From positions 2,536,282-2,600,281 of the forward strand of contig JAJEKV010000112.1 of the NCBI GenBank assembly GCA_021234155.1: a stretch of DNA of 64,000 nucleotides. The letters are read 5' to 3'. The notes beneath the pieces were generated by a model, which saw nothing but the letters and a program-made list of their open reading frames with translations, made no database searches and had not been told where the DNA came from. This DNA is from Isoetes taiwanensis (taxonomy: Eukaryota; Streptophyta; Lycopodiopsida; Isoetales; Isoetaceae). Shown here in pieces: positions 9,560 through 20,779 of the stretch (positions are counted from its first letter, which is position 1; the number at the start of each line of letters is the position of its first letter). The translations under genes and the position numbers were made by a program.

Positions 9560-10880
9560 AATGATATGAACATCTTGCAGACCATGCATGCCACATGGAA
9601 ACATGCCCAACAAGGTCATGTATGCTGCAAATTTTATTGCATGTCAAGTTGGCAATCCCAGCTCGACTTATGACGTGCCAAAGTGGTAGGGGTATTGGTA
9701 CCACCAAGGCTGAGGGGGCAGCCACATAGGCTATCAGGGTGGCCATTTAAGGCTCCCATGAAATTTGCTCACATAGTAATGCCTAAAATTATCTTTCAAG
9801 TAACATTCAGAGCTCAAAATATCCATCAGACTTATACTTTGATAATATTGATGAACAAAAACTATTAAACAATATTTAAATTCAATCCTTGTGCCTTGGA
9901 TTTAAAAACATGTTTCAATCCAATAGACTACTTGGAATTTTTAAGAAACCATGGTATTTAAGACCCAGCTTGGTGCAGAGACTCCTACAAACACACAATC
10001 ATATCATAACCTGCATTTTCAAACAATTTTTCCACTAATTAGAGCGCGCTTACAAGTCAGTAATTGGATGGCCATAATAACAAACCTCTTAGAAACCCTT
10101 ATTCACTCTCTGGATCAGCATGATCAGCACCATTGTTGCTACTGTTACAAATAAAATGGACACATCTTTTCAGGCATCCTTCACTTCACTTGTATGTTAA
10201 AAATGATGCATACAATTGGAAGAAACAGAACAGTACACTATGGCTTCAAATGCTAGAATTATATGTCTTTGATGGTGCAATCTAACAAGTACACTTCTAC
10301 AACTGAAGAATATGATAAAGCATGGAAATGAATGTGGATACAAGAACTTGCCTGCATACCATTTATTGGCATTAGTTTTAAATTACGATATGGAGCTAAG
10401 ACCTTCAACCGCTCTCAATAATAACCTAGAAGTATGAGAAACTCCTGTTTATAAAATTCTGTCATGACACATCAGAGTTATCTATTTGAATTGAATTAAA
10501 TATAGTCATACAACAATGATTAACATGCATAGCACTATAAAAAATAACAAAGCCATAAAAAAAATTTCTTACATTCATTAACAAGGAATGCCGCCCCATC
10601 TTCATCTCTTGAAATGCCCCCTTCATATATAAAAGTCATTAGCCCCCTGATGCCAATGAATTAGCTCTTCTTGTTCCTAAATTTTTGTAGAAATATGAAA
10701 TACAAGCAATCTGTTTAGAACAAAAACCACCGCAAAGGAAAGAAAAAAATCGATGGTGCCAGAATTGAAGAATCACTTGGCATTCACAAAACATTTGTTG
10801 TGTTTTCAATCCTAAAATTCAAAACAATATGCTAAAACAAGAAGCCTAGATGTTTGGGCTTGAACAAACCTGCTGAAGAT
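9560..10880. other. Non-coding stretch
   Basis: Only short unrelated frames are present, none with protein-like composition or splice context. No repeat or element end was recognised. Confidence 0.5.
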
Positions 10881-11159
10881 CGATTTGGAGTCTGTAGATG
10901 CCCATCGGCATTCAAATAATGCTAGAAGCATTCATAATCTGTCTTCTGCAGCTAGAAGCTCTGAAATGAATAGGGTAACTTTGCACCAAGTTATGGAGCT
11001 GGAATCACAGGAAGCGAGCAACCGTCTCTGTCATGCTGGTCGCTTACAGCCGCTACCTACTACGAGCCTCCGTTTCTCTGCGCGCAGCCCTAATGTTTTG
11101 CTTCACAGCCTTAATTGGAACCCTAATAAATCCGACCTAGCCATTTTTCGCATCCTTAA

Positions 11160-11264
11160 ATGGCAACGGCGTCTTGCATGGCCACCCTCCCCTACAGTGG
11201 AGGACTCTGCACCGCCAAATCGGTGCATCAGGGTTCCTGGTGCCTCAAGAATCGTGCTGATGAG
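11160..11264 (+). CDS. Possible first exon of a plastid-targeted protein
   Basis: An ATG at 11160 opens 35 codons beginning MATASCMATLPYSGG and ending WCLKNRADE, with a phase-0 donor (GAG|GTACAT) at 11264. The start is Ala/Ser/Thr-rich, has few acidic residues and several Lys/Arg later, which is the composition of a chloroplast transit peptide. No following exon could be identified in the next 5 kb, so the gene is either interrupted, has a long intron, or this is an orphan promoter-exon fragment. The overlapping longer frame from 10885 is less protein-like. Confidence 0.3.
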
Positions 11265-11457
11265 GTACATTAATCTCCTGCTTTTGCTGACGCATCTGTG
11301 GATTTTTCTCATGGAATAATCACGATCCTGCGATGGTGGCTCTGTGATTATAAAGGTGCAGAATTTTTTTTTTTCCGTTGGAGGTAGCCTTGCCGAATCT
11401 AATTGTTGTTGGATTGTTGGTCGCATGGTTACATGCACAAAGGCGATCATGTACTAT

Positions 11458-11800
11458 CTGTTTCGTCAAGACCCTGTTATACAGTGCTGTTTAGGCCATG
11501 GGCTGCGTTTCGTCAAGACCCTGTTTACAGTGCTGTTTAGGCCATGGGCTGTTTTATCTGCAATCGGCTGTATTTTATCTTCTCGGTTGTTGCAGTCTAG
11601 GTCAAAATTCAGCTTCAAGTTTGTTAGAATCGAGAAGCACGGGAAACCCAATCACAGGATCCGCCACATCTTTCTTAATCCAGTCTTTCTCCTCGATTGT
11701 TTCAGTCTAGGCCAAATAATCTAGCTTCAAGTTTGTTAAAATCTGAAGGGCAGATACTCCTTGGCCATGTCTTCCTTAATCCAGTCTTTCTCAACCCAGT
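11458..11800. repeat. Two consecutive tandem duplications
   Basis: A 46-47 bp unit starting TTTCGTCAAGACCCTGTT is repeated at about 11460-11506 and 11507-11552. It is followed by an imperfect duplication of about 108 bp (TGCAGTCTAGG ... CCAGTCTTTCTC) at about 11590-11800. In the second pair the shared text includes GCTTCAAGTTTGTTA and TTAATCCAGTCTTTCTC. Confidence 0.75.
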
Positions 11801-12135
11801 CAGTGCCAGCCCCTACTTAGCAGCAGATCAAGCTTGAGCTTTGTTTTGGTGAGATTGTAAGATAAACACACAGGAAATGTCAAGGCCAATTTCGTTTCCT
11901 TCTACTCATCTGCCAATACTGTGCACCAGACGCCAGGATTCCGATTATTTTGTTTAGAGGGCCAAAAAATGTTTTGTGCCCAATTTCTGGCTTAAGCTAT
12001 GGCCCTCAGTTGCTCTTCTAGAATTAGCGCTCCTTTGGATGCTGGGAAAGGGTCCTTATTGCCTTATTGCCTCTGTTTTCTTATGACAGGTAAGGATGAA
12101 ATGTTCCCCAGACTCCGCCATATCCAAATTATATA

Positions 12136-12195
12136 TGGGTCCCATGACCTATTGGTCTCCGTGGACGTTAAAAAAACTATTCTATTCTTTGTCAT
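12136..12195 (+). repeat. Putative retroposon 3' tail, copy 1
   Basis: GGGTCCCATGACCTATTGG followed by TCTCCGTGGACGTTAAAA and an ATTCTATTC tail. The same layout (TCATAGACCTAT, GGTCTCC-TGGACG, ATAAAA, short-repeat tail) appears at 39201, 52167 and 57826. At 52167 it is the 3' end of a LINE, so this is probably a related LINE or a SINE sharing its tail. Confidence 0.4.
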
Positions 12196-12299
12196 TCAGG
12201 TTTGCTTCCTTAAACTTAACTCTTTTAATCTCAACTGCTTTTTGATCTATAACAATCTGGGGTGCTTTGAAGTGGGCCTCGAATCCATGTAAGTTTGTA

Positions 12300-13930
12300 T
12301 TGGAACTTTGAACGGGTTCTCAAATCCACCTAAATTTGAATTGGTGAAGAGATTTTGGCAGTGGGATTACCATATTTTAAAGAAGTGAGATAGAGGTTAA
12401 ACTACTTTTGTGTAACATCTGCAGTGCAGTACGATGATAATTGTTGCATCTAAAATAACAGATTCATTGTGCCAACTCATTATTTGCCATGCTGGTAACG
12501 CGATTGTAATAGGAAACAGATTTTGTTCGAGGTTGTTATTAGAGATTGTGTCTTTGAAATGGTGTCTTTTGTGAGCTTAATAACAATGCTGGGTGGGCAA
12601 ATGAGGAAAGAGATGCCATTTATTTCAAGCATGTCATGCTTGGATATGCTTGGATTGTACATTTCTTGGAAGATTTTTTAACAGCCCCTGTGCAATCTTC
12701 AGAGCAATCTTCAGAACATAAGGTGAGGTTCAAGTCATTAGAACCTTAATGGCTATACCTTAATAGACCAAATAATTGAGAACTGACAACGGCGTGGCAA
12801 ATACAGTGAGCAGTGGCATGGCAAATACACATGATCTTAGCACTTAACATTTAGATAATACTATTTCTTGGTAATAAACTATTTTACTGAACTGATACTT
12901 AGTGCAGGTTAAGGACATTCCATGTGGAACTAAGGGTGAAAATAATTATTGGTATTTTCTGCTTTTTGGAATGGTTCACAGTTTTTGTTTGCCATTTGGC
13001 TGGGAAGTTTGTGGTGGATGAATGTTATGCTTCAGATGACCTCACCCGACTACAAAACCTGCCCGCGGAAATAACCTAGAGTGGTCATTGCATTGTCTTC
13101 CCTTTGCAAAGACAACTTTGGCTGGATTATCAAGCAATGGGGTAAAAAACTGTATGGACAAGCTATGGACAAGCGCATGAGTTCTGCTATGGGCGAGCAT
13201 GTCACGGAAGGCCATTGCCCTGTGGACCTGAACCAATATATAAAAGAATGGACATTGCTGGAACCAATATAAATGGGTTATGCTATCATGCTATGGCTAG
13301 ACGGCTTATGCTATTATTAAGAGAGGCAGAGATCGATCTTTTCAAGAAGATCATGAGGTCTATATGACCTCTACTCTTTAGGTGGAATTGTATTTGGGAG
13401 ATTGGGGGCACAAAAGTCAGTAAAAGGGGAGGATTCATATCAATTCCTCTTTAGAACTAACTGTCTTTGTTAAAATAATAGTTGTCTTTGTGATAGGTTG
13501 TGTGGGATGATTGAAACAATTGTTTATGTGCATTCTTCCTGCAATTACTCAAAACATGATTGAGTCGTCATCCTTTGGCAACTATAAGTTGAGATGTATT
13601 TCAAAGTAAAGCAATGCTCAAATTGTAGGTAATTTTGAATGTAGGACTGTCCCTGATCAGTTGCTTATATACAAAAACATGTGCAATACTCAAAATTCGG
13701 TTCTTTGTGTTATTTGAGGCGGCGAAAGCCGCCACGACAAAGTCTTGTAATAATAATTGTTGAATAGTTAAGTAATTACTGCAAATTAACGTTTTGAAGG
13801 AGTAACATAAACAAATACCTTGAATAAATGTGAATCCTATCTTCTGGATGATCACTATTAAGGTTTTTTTCTTGGGAGGTCGTTTCTCCTTTAACCTGGC
13901 TTAGTATTTGGCTTAGCGGACAATATCTTA
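12300..13930. other. Non-coding stretch
   Basis: No supported gene. Scattered frames (for example 13081-13272, ending LNQYIKEWTLLEPI) lack splice context or recognisable domains. Confidence 0.45.
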
Positions 13931-14051
13931 TATTATAAAGTTTTAGCGTATGTCATGAAGCAAACCCTAATTTGGACAGTTGAGATCATCCGATTGCATC
14001 CAAAGGCCGAGATCACGACTTCCCACCACCGTAATTGGCCATGCTCTAATC

Positions 14052-15600
14052 TCTGAAGAGGAAATGGAAAAGGAAAAGGGAGGAGAAAAGGGCAAAGTGA
14101 AAGGTAAAAAAGCAAGGGTAAAAGGGAAAGAAGGAAAAGGGAAAAGGAACGGAAAAGAGCACGAAAAAAGGGAAAGGAAAAGAAAGGGTTAAAAGAAAGG
14201 AAAAAGGACACTATGAAAATGAGAAGAGGGAAAGGGTGAGGACATGAGTAAAAGGGAAGGGAAAAATGGGATGAGAAAAAGGGTGAGAGAAGGGAAGGGA
14301 AAAGGAAAAGGGAAAATGAAAGGAAAATGGAAAGGGAAAGGGAAAAGAAAGGGGAGGACGAGTGAGCGAAAAGGGAGCGAAAAGGGACGAGGAAAAAGGT
14401 GGGGAATGAGAAAAAGGAAGGGAAAAGGGACACGAAAAAAGGGGAAGAGAAAAAGGGAGAGGAGAAGGGAAAGCAAAAGGGAAAAGTAAAAGGTGGGGGT
14501 GTCAAGAAAGGGAAGGAAAGAAAACTAGAAGAGGGAATGGGGAAAAAAAGAAGGGAAAAAAAAAGGAAGAGGGAAAGTGCGCGGGGAAAAAGGAAAGTAC
14601 GGAAAAAAAGAAAGGGAAAAGAACAAAGGAGGGGGAAAGGGAAGGAAAAAAGACACAAAAATAAAGGGAAGGGGAAAAGGGCACTGGAAAAAAGGAGAAG
14701 GAAAAAAAGGTGGGGAAAAGGGATATGGGAAAAAGAAAGGGGGAGCACGAGGGAGCGAAAAGGGACACTGGAAAAGGGGAAGAGGAAAAAGGTGGGGAAA
14801 GAAGAAAAAATGAAGGGAAAAAGAACATAAAAAAATGGGAAGAGAAAAAGGGAGGGAAAAAGGGAAAGCGAAAGGGAAAAGAAGATGGGATGGGAAAGCG
14901 AGGAAGGGAAGAAAAAGGTCATAGAGAAAACTGGAAAAGGAAATGGGGAAAAAGAGAACGGAAGAAAGGGAAGAGGGAAAGTGCGAGGAAAGGAGAAAAG
15001 GGACGGTACGGAAAAAATGGGAAAATGGAAGAAAAAATGGTACGGGAAAAAGTAGGAGGAGAGGGAAAGGCAAAAAAGGCCATCGAAAAATGAAAGGGGA
15101 AGGGAAAAGGGAAATGCAAAGGGAAGTGAAGCGAAGAGGAGGGGAGGAGAGGGGAGTGGAGAAAAGAAAAAGGGAAAAAATGTAAAAAGAAAAGAGGAAG
15201 GGAAAAGGAGAGGGAATAAAGGGAATGAGAGAAAAATAAAGGTAATATAGGAATGGAAGGAAAGGGGAATAAAAAAGAAGAGAAAAAATAGAAAAAAGGA
15301 AAAAGGGAAAAGCAGGGAATAAAAAAATAGGAAAGGGAGAAAAAAAGGAAAAAGGGGTGGAGAAAGAGTGAAAGAGGAAAAAGGAAAGGACGTACAAAAA
15401 TGAGAGAAAAGAGAATGTGAAATTAGAAAAATAAAAACGTTGAAGGAGAAAACCAAAAAAGGAAAAGGAAGATGGTAGCATTAGAATAGTGGAAAAGGAA
15501 AAAAGGTAAATGATGGAAAAGGGAAAAGGAGAAAATAAAAAAATATATATATAAAATAATGGAAAAGAAAAAAGAAAAAGAAATAAGGAATGAAAAGTGA
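14052..15600. repeat. 1.5 kb polypurine tract
   Basis: The plus strand is almost entirely A and G, made of irregular GGGAAAAGG-type units with occasional GGGACACGAA and GGGAGCGAA variants. The long open frames here (Phe/Pro/Ser/Leu-rich on minus, Lys/Gly/Glu-rich on plus) are composition artefacts. Such tracts can form triplex DNA. The polypyrimidine tract at 55060-56470 is the opposite-strand counterpart. Confidence 0.9.
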
Positions 15601-16692
15601 AAATGTGGCCAAATCCTCTTAATTGTGTGACTTTAAGACGTAAATTAATTTAACGATTTGCTCCAGAGTGTATCATTTATAGTTCCTAGCTATGTCCAGC
15701 AACGCTGGGCTCCATTTCTAGTTCAACTTAATTCTTTTGATCATCTTATTCTATTCTCACCAAACTGATTGGAGTCAAAGTCAAATAAATTGCAACTAGC
15801 AGTATTAATTGATGAAAATCTTCACCCACAAGCCTAAACAAATGAGGGATGCAAAAAAATTATAAGAAGTATGAGATAAGCAGTAACTTGTTCTACTATA
15901 ATCAAAATCTATATACATAATAGAATAGATCACGTCGCGAGAGATCATCATTGTCGCGAGAGATCATCATTCATGCGTGGAGAATGTAAGCTTTCCATAA
16001 CAGATTCTTCACTAGACCAAATTATCTATGTCCAAAGTGGATCTATTACTAGTAGGATATATCCCCCAGCGCAGGGAGGTCCCTACTCTTTATAGAAAAA
16101 ACTAGTAATTTCTTTACTTGCTATGTGATAACCACTTCATATATCTAACAAGACAATGTATTTGGCTTTTATAGCCAGAAATGAGCACTTTCATAGTATG
16201 TTGTGAATTTTCCATGGCTCCACTATGACAAACATTCATGTGTACTAGTCTATGGCTCAAGAGTAGTACATTAAGTCTTTTGTAAACAATAGTTTAGCAA
16301 CATGGGACTCACAATTGCTTGTTTTTTATTCTACTTGAAAGTGTCTTTTTTTAGTGGTTGGATTGCTGAGATTTCTAAATTTGAAGCATATGCCTTTAGA
16401 TGGTATATCAGAGACAGGAAAAAAAAGACCATCCGACCCGATCTTATCGGCAGCCCGATTTAAAATCCTCTGCCAGACTGTCACATTTTGGTAGGCAGCT
16501 CTCGGTTCTACGAAACATCGAGGAAGTTTCTTGGAAAAGGTCCTCTCCGAACAGTGCGATGTAGCAATGGTGCTCGAATTCTAGATAATGAGTTCCTACG
16601 CGGAACTCTGAAATAAGACCTTTGACTATGGTCTGATTCTTCTTCTCAAACATGATCTGCTGGGGTCTGCTCTAAATTATTTAAGTGGATCA
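15601..16692. other. Upstream region of the Ca2+-ATPase gene
   Basis: Contains a 19 bp direct repeat (GTCGCGAGAGATCATCATT) at about 15935-15971 and AT-rich sequence. The last 250 bp before the ATG are likely 5' UTR/promoter; no clear TATA box position can be fixed. A 69-codon minus-strand frame at 16444-16653 has no support. Confidence 0.4.
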
Positions 16693-19600
16693 ATGGCGTC
16701 TTTTTACATCCCTGGCAAGGAGGCTTCCAATGAGCAGCTGGCTGGCTGGCGTCGGCTTGCTCTAGTGCTCAATGCTCGTCGCAGGTTTCGCTATACAGCT
16801 AATCTGAAGAAAAGAAAAGAAGCAGAAGCTCGGGTATGTTCTTTCACGTTTCTGATGATTAAATAGAGTCATTATGTTGTTTGGTATGTTCATTCTGGCA
16901 ATCTGCCAAAGATGGTTCAAAGCTGTTTCCTTTTTCGCATTGAGCTGCTTTCAGATAGCATTATCTCTAATTATTACTTGCTAAATTTTCCACAATAGTC
17001 TCTAGTGGCATGTTTTGCTGATACGTTATCCGATTTAATAGTGTCTGTTATGTTGCCTGAGTTTTAATGTTACCTTTCTTCTTCTGTATGTTGTGGACAG
17101 AAAAAACTAAAGGTATCAGTAAAAGCAACACAAGCAGCACTCAGATTTGTTGAAGGTAAGATGGTTTCTAAAATTAGGTGTTCTGCTGCATTTGTAACCT
17201 GTTAAAGTTAGTAAAGTTTATGCCATGATTGTAATTCATTTATTACAGCTGGTAGGGTTTATGATCCTGAAGAAGACGCAGCAAGGAAAGAGAGAGAAGC
17301 AAAGGCCAGGGAAGAGGAAGCAAAAGCAAATAAGTTTGGCTTTGGGACTTATCCACAGAAGTTGGCATTACTGAGTGATGCTAAAATTTTCAAATCATAT
17401 GGGGGATTAAAAACGATTGCACAGCAACTGAATGTTTCTCTTGACACTGGTATAATCGGTGACGAATCAGACTTGTCCAAGAGGCAAGAAGTCTATGGAT
17501 CTAATACATATCCAGAGAAACCCCCCAAGGGGTTCTTCAGTTTCGTTTGGGATGCAATGCAGGACTTAACATTGCTTATTTTGGCATTGTGTGCAGTAGT
17601 CTCACTGGGCATAGGAATACCTACAGAAGGGCTAAGAGAAGGATGGTATGATGGGGCTGGTATACTTCTCAGTACAGTACTCGTCGTTGTTGTGACAGCT
17701 ACAAGTGACTATCAACAGTCCCTGCAGTTCCGAGTTTTGGAGAAGGAGAAAAAGAAGATTTCAATTCAAGTTTTGAGAAATGGAGAAAAAAGGAAGATAT
17801 CCATATATGACCTTCTAGTTGGTGATATTGTGCAGTTGTCAATTGGAGACCAAGTTCCTGGAGATGGTCTCTACATATCTGGCCATTCATTAACTATTAA
17901 TGAGTCAAGCATGACAGGTGAGAGTGAAGCGAAGCACGTAGATGAGGAGAACCCTTTTATTTTGTCTGGGACAAAGGTTGAAGATGGAAGTGGTTCAATG
18001 TTGATTACTGCTGTAGGGATGAACACTGAATGGGGCCAGCTGATGGCTGTACTTGGTGAAGGAGGTGAAGATGAGACACCTCTGCAGGTGAAGCTGAATG
18101 GGGTTGCAACTAGGATTGGCCAAATTGGTGTAGCTTTTGCTGTTGTCACTTTTATTGTTCTGATGATCAGGTTTCTTGTTACAAAAGAAGACCTCCGCCG
18201 CTGGGGTGCTGAAGATGCCATTGACATTGTCAACTTCTTTGCCATTGCAGTAACCATAGTTGTGGTGGCTGTGCCTGAAGGACTTCCCCTGGCAGTGACT
18301 CTTACCCTTGCATATGCTATGAAGAAGATGATGGCTGACAATGCACTAGTCAGACGCCTTGCTGCCTGTGAGACCATGGGTTCGGCATCTTGCATTTGTA
18401 GTGACAAAACAGGTACTCTGACAACCAATCAAATGGAAGTTGTCAAAGTATGGATTGGTGGCAATTTGCAGGATGTCAATACTGCTGAATTCGGCCTTCA
18501 TGATAGTGTAAAAGAATTGATTATTGAAAGCATTTTTCGAAACACAAGTGGAGATGTCAGAAAAGAAAAAGGAGAACATGTATTTCTTGGTTCCCCCACT
18601 GAAACTGCTTTACTAGGCTTTGGGGTGGCCTTAGGAGGGGATTTTAAGGCTGCGTCTTCAAATTCCAAGATAGTAAAGTGCGAACCATTTAATTCATCAA
18701 GGAAGCGAATGGGTGTTGTCATTAAACACCTTGATGGCAGTATCCGAGCACATTGGAAAGGTGCCCCCGAGATGGTGCTGGCTATGTGCGATAGCTTCAT
18801 AGATTGTCATGGGGATATTATCCAAATTGACTCTGAAAGACGAAAGGAACTTCATCAAGTTATTATATCATTGGCAGATCAAGCACTAAGAACACTCTGT
18901 GTAGCTGTGCGAAACCTGGAAATAGAGCCTTCCAAACATGATCCCATGCATGAAGAAAGATTCACGTGTTTGGCGATAGTAGGTATTAAGGACCCAGTTC
19001 GTCCAGGTGTCAGGGAAGCCGTAGAGCTTTGCCAGTTCGCAGGGATCATGGTTAGAATGGTAACTGGTGATAATATACATACTGCCAAGGCAATTGCTCG
19101 TGAATGTGGCATTTTGACAGATGCGGGAGAATCAATTGAAGGCCCAGAGTTTCGAGCATTGCCACCACATGAGCAGGCCAGACGCATTCGAAAAATACAG
19201 GTATCCTGGTTTAAAGAAGATGGCTGTCTAGATAAGTAGACATAACAAGTTGTTTTATTTTGTTAGGTCATGGCTAGGGCGCATCCTACTGATAAGTATA
19301 ACTTAGTGAAGGCACTTAAAGAAACGAAACAAGTTGTAGCTGTCACAGGAGATGGTACCAATGATGCACCTGCTTTACATGAAGCAGATATTGGGCTTGC
19401 AATGGGCATAAGTGGAACTGAGGTACTAAAACTACTAAAGTACCTTTTTTATGGACTATTGATTTTAATAACATTAACCTGTTGTCTCATTTTTGTAACA
19501 TGCAGATAGCAAAAAGCAGTGCTGATATTATTCTTTTAGATGACAAGTTTCAGACTATTGTCACTGTAACTAAATGGGGCCGCTCTGTGTATGTAAACGT

Positions 19601-20458
19601 TCAGAAGTTTGTTCAATTCCAGCTCACTGTAAATATTGTAGCTTTAGTTATCAACTTCACGTCAGCTTGCATCACAGGTAGCATTACTTTTTGCTTCTTG
19701 GAAATTATAAGGAGGTGTTGCTTATAATTAAGGATAATTGGGATGCAGGCGAGGCACCACTGACTGCTGTTCAACTTCTTTGGGTTAATCTTATAATGGA
19801 TACACTTGGCGCATTGGCCTTGGCAACGGAACCCCCATATGAGGACTTAATGAAATCACCACCTGTTGGTCATCAAGATAGTTTTATTACCAACATTATG
19901 TGGAGAAATATAGCTTTCCAAGTTGTATATCAGTTGACTGTACTATTTATTCTACAGTATAAAGGCAAGGAGATTCTCCAACTAGGTGATAATGATAACG
20001 TGTTAAATACATTGATCTTCAACTCGTTTGTCTTCTGTCAGGTAACTTGTGTCTGTTAAATTTACTATCACATCTCTGAGCCTCCAGAATACTAATTCTT
20101 TCCTGATTTACAGGTTTTTAATGAAATAAATTCAAGGGAAATGGAGAGAATCAACATCTTTAGAAATTTATTTGGCAATTGGATATTCATCCTGGTTATT
20201 ACATTCACCATCATATTCCAAATTATCCTTGTGGAGTTATTAGGAAAGCTGGCAAATACAGTCCCTCTAGATGGCTGGCAGTGGCTTATCAGCATTGTTA
20301 TTGGTTTCATTAGCTTGCCAATAGCAGTCATAGCCAAATTTACGCCAAGTGATCCCATATCCAAGTTTTGCTCAAATTTATTAGCTATTTTCCATCAGAG
20401 ATCTGTTCAGACTGATGCCTATCAACCAATTGCTGATGGCCCAAATGATGTTGTATGA
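16693..20458 (+). CDS. ACA: Autoinhibited P2B-type Ca2+-ATPase (7 exons)
   Basis: P-type pump exporting Ca2+ from the cytosol using ATP. GT-AG exons: 16693-16833, 17101-17155, 17249-19200, 19267-19422, 19506-19677, 19749-20041 and 20114-20458, giving 1037 residues, the usual ACA length. Every junction keeps frame. Landmarks: N-terminal calmodulin-binding/autoinhibitory motif [17 protein letters not shown] from residue 19; actuator TGES at 288-291; PEGLP in TM4 at 408-412; phosphorylated D451 in [11 protein letters not shown]-site KGAPE at 569-573; hinge TGDGTNDAP at 743-751; later TM helices in [14 protein letters not shown] and [16 protein letters not shown]. No stop or frameshift was found, so it looks functional. 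Six introns fit the ACA1/2/7 or ACA4/11 layout rather than the many-intron ACA8-10 layout, though [12 protein letters not shown] in the N terminus recalls ACA8/10. Membrane (plasma, ER or vacuole) cannot be told from sequence. Confidence 0.97.
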
Positions 20459-20470
20459 ACGTGACAGCAG

Positions 20471-20582
20471 TTGATATGGTAGTGCTCGGGGGAGTGGTTC
20501 GGAAAGCAAGATCGTTGCATGGGAATTGAATATTAAGATTTGCACCATTGAGATATTTATGGAATCTTGTAAAAGGTTGAGG
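20471..20582 (+). repeat. LTR-like segment forming the ATPase 3' UTR
   Basis: Starting 12 bp after the ATPase stop, about 112 bp from TTGATATGGTAGTGCTCG to AAAAGGTTGAGG is repeated at 29096-29212 with a 6 bp insertion and only a handful of substitutions. The 29 kb copy continues into TATA-box-bearing, LTR-like sequence. This copy is therefore probably a retroelement fragment that now lies in the transcribed 3' end of the gene. Confidence 0.75.
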
Positions 20583-20691
20583 CCCTTTTTTCTCGGTTGG
20601 CTTAACATATAGCAGTCTTATAACTATAAGACAGCATTTGAGGTGCTATGTCATTCTTGTGACATGTCTTATAAAAATTAGTTTTCCATGG

Positions 20692-20702
20692 CTTCATTAT
20701 AA
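20692..20702. repeat. Target-site duplication, left copy (LINE 2)
   Basis: CTTCATTATAA at 20692-20702 directly precedes the poly(T) side of the LINE and recurs at 26134-26144 on the other side. The match extends to 13 of 14 bases if the next three are counted. Confidence 0.75.
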
Positions 20703-20779
20703 GAGTTTTTTTTTTTTTTTTTTGACGACAAAGCACAACCACCTGCCTATGCAAAAGAATGCATCTGAAGGTAAGTATG

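Noticed and set aside
13933-15456. 507-codon minus-strand ORF rich in Phe, Pro, Ser and Leu
   Set aside because: Product of the polypurine tract; all frames stay open because stops are rare in such composition.
17871-18428. Minus-strand ORFs inside the Ca2+-ATPase gene
   Set aside because: Antisense shadows of exon 3.
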